Of a stretch of DNA of 9,552 bases, positions 1-6,639 are shown piece after piece. Within the stretch, counting starts at the first letter, position 1. Each line of letters begins with the position of its first letter. The notes under the pieces are model-generated. The model made no database searches. It was not told where the DNA came from and saw only the letters and a program-made list of their open reading frames with translations. The position numbers and the translations under genes were made by a program. Source of the stretch: MADRE2 sp964397015 (GTDB taxonomy: Bacteria > Desulfobacterota > Desulfobacteria > Desulfobacterales > Desulfobacteraceae); the NCBI GenBank assembly GCA_964397015.1, contig CAYNHL010000134.1:1-9552 (forward strand), in the 5' to 3' direction.

Positions 1-13
1 ATCTAATTATTTG

Positions 14-43
14 TTGACTTTGCACAAAGGATTTTATTTAAAT
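14..43 (+). promoter_or_regulatory. Sigma-70-type promoter for the EF-G-like gene
   Basis: A TTGACT -35 box at 14-19 is followed after 17 bases by TTTAAA at 37-42, or after 18 bases by TTAAAT at 38-43. The -35 box is a good match and the -10 is weak but lies in an AT-rich stretch. Transcription would start near 50 and give a leader of about 25 bases, ending in the AAAGGAG ribosome binding site at 64-70, five bases before the ATG. This was assigned by eye. Confidence 0.5.
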
Positions 44-75
44 AACAAATTTATTAACCTTACAAAGGAGCAGTA

Positions 76-2151
76 ATGACTGAAGACATCAAAACCATGA
101 GAAATGTGGCCCTGGCCGGCCATGGAGGTGCGGGCAAGACAACTCTTGCTGAGGCTATGTTGTTCAAGGCCAAAGTTACCAACAGGCTTGGCAAAGTTGA
201 AGACGGCAATACCATCATGGATTACCAGCCGGAAGAAATCAAGCGGCAGCAAAGTATCAGCACCTCTTTTGGTAAATACCAATATAAAAATCATACTGTG
301 ACGTTAATGGATACCCCCGGCGACCAGAACTTTTTTTCATCCTCAAAAACCTGCATTCCGGCCAGCGACTGTGTCGGATTCATCATAGACGGGGTTGACG
401 GGCCCAGTGCCATGACTGAAGAAGCTGCGGCCGTGGCAATTGAATACAACCTGCCGGGGTTCGTGTTCATAAACAAACTCGATCGTGAACGGTCGGATTT
501 CAACGCCTGCATAGAGGCATGCTCAAAATCTCTGAAGAAAAAAATCATCCCGGTCTGTTTTCCCATAGGAGCGGAAACCAGTTTTAACGGGGTTGTCAAT
601 ATTATAACAGGCCAGGCCTATACCTGGGATGAAGAAGGAAAAGTCACAAAAACCGATATACCCGCCGACATGGCCGATGATATCCAGATGGCCAAAGAGG
701 AATTTATCGAAAATGTTGCCGAGCTCGATGACGATCTTCTTGAAAAATACCTTGAAGGCGAATCGGTTTCCCCTGAAGAACTCAAGGAGACGTTCCGGAA
801 AGGAACCCTGTCAGCTGAATTTTATCCCGCGGTTTGCGGATCGGCCGTCAAGATGATCGGGATTGACCTGTTGTTTGATTTTATCAATGATTACATGCCC
901 TCCCCTCTTGACCGCGGAGCATGGTCTGCTGTCGACCCTGAAGGTGAAAAGGTGACCATCGAGCCTGATCCCGAAGGCGAATTCTGCGGATTTGTTTTCA
1001 ATACCATAGTGGATGCCTATGCCGGACGGCTCTCTTTGATAAGGGTTATCTCAGGGACACTGGGCAAAGAAGGTAATTTTGTAAATACCACAAAGGATTC
1101 CAAGGAGCGTTTTACACAGCTGCTCGAGATTTTCGGAAAAGAGCAGAAAACAATTGGCAAGGCTTTGCCCGGTGCCATCATCGCCATGGCAAAACTTAAA
1201 AGCACTTTGACCGGGGACACCCTTACCGGCGGCCGGGATATAAGAATTCCTGCTCCTGAACCAATGCCGCCCGTGATTTCATTCGCCATTTCTCCAAAGG
1301 AAAAAAGTGATGAGGACAAGATTCATGACGCAATCCGCAAAATCCTTGAAGAGGATACCGGCCTGCAGCTGAAAAGGGAAGAAGAAACCCGCCAGACTAT
1401 ACTGTCGGGCCGGGGCCTGGTCCATATTGAAACTACGGCTGACAAGATTTTGAGAAAATTCAATGTGGGAATGACAATTGAAACACCAAAGGTCCCCTAC
1501 AGGGAAACCTTTAAAAAGAAAATCCGCATTCAGGGAAAACATAAAAAACAATCCGGCGGGCATGGCCAGTATGGCGATTGCTGGATTATTCTCGAACCTC
1601 TGCCCAAGGGAAGCGGGTTTGAATTTGTAGATAAAATCGTTGGCGGAGTGATTCCAAAACAGTACATTCCAGCTGTGGAAGCCGGTGTTGTAGAAGCTTC
1701 CAAAAAAGGAATCCTTGCCGGATTCCCATGTGTAGACTTCAGGGTAACGGTTGATTATGGAAGTTATCACTCTGTTGATTCTTCTGAAATGGCATTTAAA
1801 ATGGCAGGTTCCATCGCGTTTAAAAAAGCGGCCGAAGATGCAAAAGCCATTCTGCTCGAGCCGATCATGAAAGTGGCGGTCAAGGTGCCCGATGAATTTA
1901 CAGGAGATATCATGGGTGATTTGAACTCGCGCAGAGGCCGGGTTCTTGGAATGGATTCAGAAGCAGACAAGCAGATAATCAATGCCCACGTACCCATGGC
2001 TGAAATGCTCAGATATGCACCTGACCTGTCGTCAATGACACAGGGCCGCGGCACATTCACCATGGAATTCGACATGTATGATGAAATGCCGTCTGATCTT
2101 TCACAGAAGGTTATTGAACGCGTTAACCAGGAAAAAGAAGACGCAAAATAA
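76..2151 (+). CDS. EF-G-like translational GTPase (second-type EF-G / FusA2 group)
   Basis: This is a full-length, 691-residue, five-domain EF-G-type protein, expected to be cytoplasmic and ribosome-associated. The G domain (about 1-283) has a P-loop GHGGAGKT at 15-22, G3 DTPGD at 79-83, G4 NKLD at 133-136 and G5 SA(V)K at 256-259. Domain II follows at about 300-395, domain III at about 400-475, domain IV at about 478-600 (GGHGQYG at 494-500; tip loop GSYHSVDSSE at 562-571) and domain V from about 600 (GDLNSRRGR at 614-622). Canonical housekeeping EF-G has an AHIDAGKT-type P-loop and DTPGH in G3. Here the P-loop is of the FusA2/EF-G-2 type and the catalytic His position is Asp83. The gene is therefore probably a second EF-G-like factor rather than the main fusA, although many pipelines would simply label it elongation factor G. 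The start is fixed by an AAAGGAG site five bases upstream. It stands alone, with its own promoter and terminator and no ribosomal-protein genes nearby. Family assignment is secure. The exact role (translocation, ribosome recycling or a stress function) cannot be read from the sequence. Confidence 0.93.
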   Translation: MTEDIKTMRNVALAGHGGAGKTTLAEAMLFKAKVTNRLGKVEDGNTIMDYQPEEIKRQQSISTSFGKYQYKNHTVTLMDTPGDQNFFSSSKTCIPASDCVGFIIDGVDGPSAMTEEAAAVAIEYNLPGFVFINKLDRERSDFNACIEACSKSLKKKIIPVCFPIGAETSFNGVVNIITGQAYTWDEEGKVTKTDIPADMADDIQMAKEEFIENVAELDDDLLEKYLEGESVSPEELKETFRKGTLSAEFYPAVCGSAVKMIGIDLLFDFINDYMPSPLDRGAWSAVDPEGEKVTIEPDPEGEFCGFVFNTIVDAYAGRLSLIRVISGTLGKEGNFVNTTKDSKERFTQLLEIFGKEQKTIGKALPGAIIAMAKLKSTLTGDTLTGGRDIRIPAPEPMPPVISFAISPKEKSDEDKIHDAIRKILEEDTGLQLKREEETRQTILSGRGLVHIETTADKILRKFNVGMTIETPKVPYRETFKKKIRIQGKHKKQSGGHGQYGDCWIILEPLPKGSGFEFVDKIVGGVIPKQYIPAVEAGVVEASKKGILAGFPCVDFRVTVDYGSYHSVDSSEMAFKMAGSIAFKKAAEDAKAILLEPIMKVAVKVPDEFTGDIMGDLNSRRGRVLGMDSEADKQIINAHVPMAEMLRYAPDLSSMTQGRGTFTMEFDMYDEMPSDLSQKVIERVNQEKEDAK

Positions 2152-2175
2152 TTTCAAAGCAAAATCAAAGACTCG

Positions 2176-2210
2176 ACAAGGGGCATCTTTTTTTAAGATG
2201 CCCCTTGTTT
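2176..2210 (+). terminator. Strong intrinsic terminator, overlapping the end of the convergent gene
   Basis: A perfect 14-bp stem pairs ACAAGGGGCATCTT (2176-2189) with AAGATGCCCCTTGT (2195-2208) around a five-T loop, and a short T run follows (2208-2210). It lies 24 bases after the stop codon of the EF-G-like gene and should end that transcript. The right arm of the stem is also coding sequence for the last residues of the minus-strand radical SAM gene, whose TAA stop spans 2195-2193 at the loop edge. On the minus strand the hairpin is followed by only a loose T-rich stretch, so termination in that direction is less certain. Confidence 0.85.
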
Positions 2211-3299
2211 CAATTGGCAGTGAAATGCCGCGCTTTTGTCAAGCATGACCGCAAGCGTTTTTTCTCCTGACGGAAAAAAACCTGTACTTTGTTCCCATAC
2301 CTGGCAATCTTCCATGCAGAAATATACCAGGACATCCGGTGCCATTGACTTGATATGGCGGATCAATTCCCTGTACAGTTCAATGCGCAGCGGTTTGAAA
2401 TAGCGCATTTTATTGTCAAGCCCGGGGATGAATTCACCAAAGCAGATGCTGGATCCGGGAAAACGGTTTTCGATAATGGATTTGAGCTGGGGCATGAACC
2501 TGAAGCTGCCCATGCTTATCCAGCAGATTGTATCCGGGGATACGTAATTGAAAACCTGCTCTATAACCGATTTATATTCTTGTATACATCCATCGTAAAT
2601 AACCAGGGGATCAAAATGAAAGGCAACAGGATACCCTGCCTGCTGTGCTCTGGCAGCGGCTTTCAGGCGTGCGGTCAGCCCGGTGGTGCCTCTTTCCTCG
2701 GACTTGATGACCAATGGTGTGTTCAAAGACCAGGATAAAATGGTTTTTTTGTTATGATCAAGGCAAAGCAATGAATCTATATTTACTGTTTTGGTTTTCA
2801 GCTCCAGCACACAGGTGCTCTGGGATGCAAACAATTCTACCAGGAATTTTGGCTGCATGGAGATGGGCTCCCAGATCAGGCTGTCCGTGAATTCACCTGT
2901 GCCGATTCTTAGAATTTTTTCCTGGCTGAACACTTTTTCAAGGCTTGACTTCAATCGGTCCAGCCCTGCAAAATACTGCATGACAGGGGGGTGAAAATAG
3001 GCCTGGAGAATACAGTAGGAACAGTCCATGGAGCAGAACGTCCCGGTATGCAGGATTGTATAGTCACAACAGGTATATTCGCGGGTACCGGGGCAGGGTT
3101 TTATCACGGCCCCCTGGTTCAAGGTGATAAAAAGGGTCCTTTTGGCCCTTGAAACCGGATCGCTGTCCCGGTTGATATGGGCGAACACATGACCGGCATT
3201 AGGAACCTTTTGAACCGGTACGTCAAGGCGGTCCAGGATGTATGACACTTCATCATCCACTGCCACCCTCTTGTCCAAGAACAATGTATCGATAATCAT
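2193..3299 (-). CDS. Spore-photolyase-family (SplB-like) radical SAM protein
   Basis: This 368-residue protein has a radical SAM CxxxCxxC cluster at C89, C93 and C96 (CSMDCSYC), which should bind a [4Fe-4S] cluster and S-adenosylmethionine. The surrounding sequence is typical of the SPL family: KPCPGT at 67-72, a CC pair at 77-78, ILQAYF after the cluster, SLN at 191-193, AGYPVAFHFDP at 221-231 and CMEDCQVWE at 328-336 near the C-terminus. The family takes its name from the enzyme that repairs spore photoproduct in UV-damaged spore DNA. Aligned from memory with Bacillus SPL, the Cys that returns hydrogen to the lesion (Cys141 there) falls at Thr134 here, and one of its two conserved tyrosines (Tyr98) falls at Ile97. 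Genuine photoproduct lyase activity is therefore doubtful and the substrate is unknown. It is the third gene of an operon after purC and a ParB-like gene, and its ATG overlaps the upstream stop as ATGA. The Shine-Dalgarno is weak, as expected for coupled translation. Fold and cofactor are secure; function is unknown. Confidence 0.9.
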   Translation of the reverse strand: MIIDTLFLDKRVAVDDEVSYILDRLDVPVQKVPNAGHVFAHINRDSDPVSRAKRTLFITLNQGAVIKPCPGTREYTCCDYTILHTGTFCSMDCSYCILQAYFHPPVMQYFAGLDRLKSSLEKVFSQEKILRIGTGEFTDSLIWEPISMQPKFLVELFASQSTCVLELKTKTVNIDSLLCLDHNKKTILSWSLNTPLVIKSEERGTTGLTARLKAAARAQQAGYPVAFHFDPLVIYDGCIQEYKSVIEQVFNYVSPDTICWISMGSFRFMPQLKSIIENRFPGSSICFGEFIPGLDNKMRYFKPLRIELYRELIRHIKSMAPDVLVYFCMEDCQVWEQSTGFFPSGEKTLAVMLDKSAAFHCQLKQGAS

Positions 3300-4270
3300 G
3301 GTATGATTTTTTTCAGCAGCGGATTTTCAATTACAGCGGCCAGACATTTACTCCTGGATCCAAGCTCGTTGACTGACTTAAAAGAAATGGACAGTGTATA
3401 ATCAGTCCCTTCGAAATACTGAGGGTGATTCAGGGTCATTCCGGGTTCGAGGCCCAGTTGTCCGGCATGGACAACAAAATCTTTTTGTGCTTTCAGCAAA
3501 GCAGGATAACGACGGGATTTCAAATATGCCAGCAGGCTGTTGCCCCTTGCTTTTAAATCAAGCTGCAGGTTTTCAAGAACCTGAACAACTTCTTTACATG
3601 AAAACAGGGTATCGAGGAATATATGTTCTCTTGCTGCAATCTCACGGCTGATATCCATCATGTTCAGCTGGTTGCTGGAAGACAGGCTGACAGCCTGGAA
3701 CACCGACAAAAACAGCCCTGCCGTCTCAGGGTCCAGCCGGGTCAGCCTTGCAGCGGTTTTCAGGCTCAGCCGGCTGGTTTCAAGCAGGGGGAAAACCTGT
3801 TCGGGCAGGCAGTTAATCATCAGAAAATCGTTAATGATGGCTTCATTCAAAGCCCGGTTGAACACAGCAACAGATTCCCGGGCAATGGCCGATACCGGTT
3901 GTAACCGGTTCAGCATGGAAACGCTTCTGATAAGTTCGCAACTGGTCAATTGCCTTGTGAAAGCCTTGGAGGCTATGGCGTATTGAAGGCAGGCCAGATC
4001 GGCACCGGGATCACTTAGGTCACACTGGACTATAACGGCCGGAATTTTATCAATGTCACTGATCCTGCAGGATCTTATCCGGTTGAAGCCGGTCAGGGGA
4101 ATCCAGGTATCGTCTTTGCCCGGCCGGACCGTGACAGGCGTGACGATACCTAATTTGTCAACCGAACCTGCCAGGTTTTCAATGTCCCTGCAGTCGTCAG
4201 TGAATTTATACCGCAAATCGTCTGTCTTAATTGAACCGGTTTCTATTGTCTCAAATCCGAGATTATACAT
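3296..4270 (-). CDS. ParB N-terminal-domain protein of unknown function
   Basis: This 324-residue protein has an N-terminal ParB/Srx-type domain at about 8-82. The recognisable stretch runs from ENLAGSVDKLGIVTPVTVRP (31-50) through PLTGFNRIRS (58-67) to KIPAVIV (75-81), the order seen in ParB proteins. A helical middle section (about 90-235) contains LPEQVFPLLETSRLSLKTAA (155-174), which resembles the ParB helix-turn-helix region of the form 'LPEEV..LL..GKLSLGHAR'. The C-terminal part (about 240-324) is not a recognisable ParB dimerisation domain. The GERR nucleotide-binding box of ParB reads TGFNR here (60-64), and the sulfiredoxin catalytic Cys position is Phe62. No parA, parS cluster or plasmid gene is visible, so a chromosome-segregation role is unlikely. 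The gene starts inside the 3' end of purC (8-base overlap) and ends with an ATGA overlap with the SPL-like radical SAM gene. That points to a joint function with the radical SAM protein, perhaps DNA or nucleotide recognition, but this is inference. Confidence 0.8.
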   Translation of the reverse strand: MYNLGFETIETGSIKTDDLRYKFTDDCRDIENLAGSVDKLGIVTPVTVRPGKDDTWIPLTGFNRIRSCRISDIDKIPAVIVQCDLSDPGADLACLQYAIASKAFTRQLTSCELIRSVSMLNRLQPVSAIARESVAVFNRALNEAIINDFLMINCLPEQVFPLLETSRLSLKTAARLTRLDPETAGLFLSVFQAVSLSSSNQLNMMDISREIAAREHIFLDTLFSCKEVVQVLENLQLDLKARGNSLLAYLKSRRYPALLKAQKDFVVHAGQLGLEPGMTLNHPQYFEGTDYTLSISFKSVNELGSRSKCLAAVIENPLLKKIIP

Positions 4271-5147
4271 GGTTTCCGGTTAACAGTGTATAGATTTCCC
4301 TGTAGGTTGAGGCTGTGTTTTCAATGACATCTTGTGGCAGTTTCGGGCCCGGGGGGGTCTTGTCCCATCCGGATGCCACAAGCCAGTCCCTGACATACTG
4401 CTTGTCATAGCTTTTCTGGGACTTGCCGGGCAGGTAGTCCTTCTGGGGCCAGAACCTCGATGAATCAGGTGTCAGCACTTCATCTATAATGATGATTTCG
4501 TTGTCATACAACCCGAACTCAAACTTGGTGTCGGCTATGATAATCCCTTTTTCAAGGGCTATGTCTGCCCCTCTCATGTAAATGGACAGGCTCAGATCCT
4601 TAAGTTTTTCAGCCATCTGTTTCCCGATGAGATCAACGGTTTGATCAAAGCTGATATTGATATCGTGGTCACCGACATCGGCCTTGGTTGACGGCGTAAA
4701 CAGGGGTTCGTGCAGCTTGTCGGATTCCCTGAGTCCTTTAGGCAGCTGTATGTTGCACACATGACCTTCTTTTTGATAGGACTGCCACCCCGATCCGCTT
4801 ATATATCCTCTTACAATACATTCTACAGGCAAGGGCGTGGCCTTTTTAACCAGCATGCTTCTTTTTTCAAGATCCCGGGCATGGGGCCTGAACTCTTCCG
4901 GATAATGTTGCGGGTCCGTCGTGATCAGGTGATTGTCCACAATATCCTTTATCTGGTCATACCAGAATACGGAAATCTGGTTCAATACCTTTCCCTTGTC
5001 AGGGATACCGTCGGGCAAAACAACATCAAATGCGGAGAGCCTGTCAGTCGTCACGAGAAGCAGTGCATCTCTGGTTTCGAAAATATCTCGAACCTTACCT
5101 CTTCTAGTGGGATTTATTCCGTTGATATCGATGTTCAGCAGGGTCAT
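4263..5147 (-). CDS. purC: Phosphoribosylaminoimidazole-succinocarboxamide synthase (SAICAR synthetase)
   Basis: PurC joins L-aspartate to CAIR using ATP to give SAICAR, in the cytosolic de novo purine pathway. At 294 residues it belongs to the longer, Ade1-like form rather than the form of about 240 residues. Visible signatures are GKVRD at 17-21 (ATP-binding region), DRLSAFD at 35-41, VECIVRGYISGSGW at 108-121, the family motif around IADTKFEFG at 204-212 and DEVLTPDSSRFWP at 222-234. The start is supported by an AAGGA site (5160-5156) eight bases upstream. It is the first gene of a minus-strand operon, and its last eight bases overlap the start of the ParB-like gene. No other purine genes lie in the window, so purC is separated from the rest of the pathway, or the neighbours have been inserted behind it. 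A promoter with a perfect TTGACA lies upstream, and I see no purine riboswitch in its leader. Confidence 0.97.
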   Translation of the reverse strand: MTLLNIDINGINPTRRGKVRDIFETRDALLLVTTDRLSAFDVVLPDGIPDKGKVLNQISVFWYDQIKDIVDNHLITTDPQHYPEEFRPHARDLEKRSMLVKKATPLPVECIVRGYISGSGWQSYQKEGHVCNIQLPKGLRESDKLHEPLFTPSTKADVGDHDINISFDQTVDLIGKQMAEKLKDLSLSIYMRGADIALEKGIIIADTKFEFGLYDNEIIIIDEVLTPDSSRFWPQKDYLPGKSQKSYDKQYVRDWLVASGWDKTPPGPKLPQDVIENTASTYREIYTLLTGNHV

Positions 5148-5202
5148 AAATCAAGTCCTTTTTTAAAAAATGGTATTTTCAGGTCGGATTGAGAGCATAA
5201 AT

Positions 5203-5234
5203 ATCATATTTTTTTTCAATTTACCACCTGTCAA
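5203..5234 (-). promoter_or_regulatory. Probable promoter of the purC operon
   Basis: Read on the minus strand, a perfect TTGACA -35 box occupies 5234-5229. The best -10 look-alike is TATGAT at 5208-5203, but the spacing of 20 bases is long. AATATG at 5210-5205 gives an 18-base spacer with a poorer match. The leader to the purC start would be about 50 bases. Orientation and position are right; the exact -10 is uncertain. Confidence 0.45.
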
Positions 5235-5270
5235 CTTTTCCCGGATACAATTTTTTACATTTTTACTGTC

Positions 5271-5298
5271 TTGACGTTCCCATGGAGCATGATAATAT
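5271..5298 (+). promoter_or_regulatory. Probable promoter of the TolC-family gene
   Basis: TTGACG at 5271-5276 is followed, with a 16-base spacer, by TAATAT at 5293-5298, placing the transcript start near 5305 and giving a leader of about 30 bases. A GAGG ribosome binding site at 5326-5329 sits five bases before the ATG. This promoter is back to back with the purC promoter, the two -35 boxes being 36 bases apart. A shared regulator could bind between them, but I see no convincing operator. Confidence 0.5.
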
Positions 5299-5334
5299 TG
5301 GCTTAACTTTTTTTTTCAATATAATGAGGTAAGC

Positions 5335-6639
5335 ATGAAAAGATATCCTGGTTCCTGGTTGATAATCCTTACAGCAGCAGTATGTATGCTTCCTTTGACT
5401 GCCGCCGCCCAGACCTCCTATTCCCTTTATGATCTGTGCCGGATAGCCAATGACAATGCCGAACAGATTACAATTGCCAGAGAAGATGTTTTTATTGCCC
5501 GGCAGGAAGAAAAAAGGGCGCTCTCCGTCCTTATTCCCAGGTTATCCGCTTTTGCCAGCCATACTAACTATGACAATGAATCCATGAACAGGCCGGATGT
5601 CACCAGCACCGGCATTAAGTTCACCCAGTCTTTTACCCTGAACGGCAAGGAATTGATTGCCCTGGATGTCACCAGGCGGTCCATAGAAGAAAAGGAGTTG
5701 TCACTGGACAGCATTCGGTCACAATACCTTCTGCAGATTTCCCAGGTGTATTTCCAGATTTTGAGCGCCATGCGGAATTTTGAAATTGCCCAGGCAGATT
5801 TAATTCGACTCGAAAAGCACCGGAATGCGGTCACGGAAAAAGTCAATGTCGGAAGTTTGACCAAAACCGCTCTGTACAGGGCCGAGGCTGAACTTTCCAG
5901 TTCAAAGACCCAGCTTGTCAGGGCAAAAAATGCAGTCAGCCAGGCAAGGGCGGCTTTGAAAAACCTGGTGGAGATCGAAGACAGCTTTACCGTCTCAAAA
6001 GCAGATGTGCTCAAGATCAGTGAGTTTAAATGCACGCCTAAAGAAATAAGGGAGCGTGCACTGGCCAACAGGCCTGAAATCCAGGAATCACTGAAACAAA
6101 TTGATATCGCCCGAAAAACCATTCGGTACGAAAAAAGTGATTACTGGCCCAGAATCACCATCGAGGGAGGCTATACGGATACTCGAGCCAGATACGGCAT
6201 GGGGAACGCTTCTGTGACAAACAGCGATGATCAGTTTTCCATTACAGGAGAACTGGTTTTCACCCTGTATGACGGCGGGCTTCGAAACGGTACCATCCAG
6301 CAGGCTCTGGCCAGGGAAAGAAAAGCCAGCAACGCACTGGCCATGCAGAAAAGAAGCATTCTTTTTGAGGTGGAACAGGCTTTTTTAGAGTTTGAAACCA
6401 CCAAGAGTGTATTGATAACTCTCAAGGATGAACTGAAGGCGGCCAGGGAAAATTTCAATGCAGTCAATATGCAGTTCGAGTACGGCATGGCAGACAGCGT
6501 GGATATAATGGATGCCAACACTCTTCTGGTCAGTGCTGAAAGAAAAATTGCCGAAGCCCGTTACACGTATACACTTTCTGTGCTCAAAATCATCTATACC
6601 CAGGGAGATCTTCTGGATTTTCTTTTAAACAAGGCATAG
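5335..6639 (+). CDS. TolC-family outer-membrane efflux protein
   Basis: This 434-residue protein is predicted to form the trimeric outer-membrane channel and periplasmic tunnel of a tripartite efflux pump or type I secretion system. It begins with a Sec signal peptide: basic MKRYPGSW, a hydrophobic core at about 8-21, and a likely cut after TAAA at residue 25. The mature part shows the two-fold repeat of the OEP family. Repeat one begins LYDLCRIANDNAEQITIARE at 31-50 with IPRLSAFASH at 67-76. Repeat two begins RALANRPEIQESLKQIDIAR at 241-260 with WPRITIEGGY at 271-280. The hallmark YDGGLRNGTIQQA lies at 312-324 and the second-repeat YGMADSVDIMDAN motif at 383-395. The start is supported by a GAGG site and an upstream promoter. 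No membrane-fusion or RND/ABC exporter gene lies beside it, so the partner is either elsewhere or the protein serves several pumps. Its 3' end overlaps the convergent ATPase gene by 15 bases. Confidence 0.93.
   Translation: MKRYPGSWLIILTAAVCMLPLTAAAQTSYSLYDLCRIANDNAEQITIAREDVFIARQEEKRALSVLIPRLSAFASHTNYDNESMNRPDVTSTGIKFTQSFTLNGKELIALDVTRRSIEEKELSLDSIRSQYLLQISQVYFQILSAMRNFEIAQADLIRLEKHRNAVTEKVNVGSLTKTALYRAEAELSSSKTQLVRAKNAVSQARAALKNLVEIEDSFTVSKADVLKISEFKCTPKEIRERALANRPEIQESLKQIDIARKTIRYEKSDYWPRITIEGGYTDTRARYGMGNASVTNSDDQFSITGELVFTLYDGGLRNGTIQQALARERKASNALAMQKRSILFEVEQAFLEFETTKSVLITLKDELKAARENFNAVNMQFEYGMADSVDIMDANTLLVSAERKIAEARYTYTLSVLKIIYTQGDLLDFLLNKA

Noticed and set aside
2355..2738. A plus-strand open frame of 127 codons opposite the radical SAM gene, and similar long open frames opposite other genes.
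   Set aside because: They are antisense to well-supported genes, lack family motifs, and are explained by the codon pattern of the real gene.
3894..3909. Palindrome ACCGGTT-GT-AACCGGT that could be an operator or a parS-like site beside a ParB-like gene.
   Set aside because: It lies inside the coding sequence of the ParB-like gene, does not match the parS consensus as I know it, has a two-base loop unsuited to an RNA hairpin, and has no second copy that I could find.
3296..4270. A chromosome or plasmid partition system based on the ParB-like protein.
   Set aside because: There is no parA, no recognisable parS cluster and no replication gene, and the GERR box is missing. The neighbours are purC and a radical SAM enzyme.
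5158..5174. Near-palindrome CCTTTTTTAAAAAATGG upstream of purC as a possible terminator or operator.
   Set aside because: The stem is almost all A-T with a mismatch and no loop, and it contains the purC ribosome binding site. It is more simply an AT-rich leader.
5335..5412. Lipoprotein signal in the TolC-family protein because of the Cys at residue 17.
   Set aside because: The residues before Cys17 (TAAV) do not form a lipobox, and a standard signal peptidase I site follows TAAA at residue 25.
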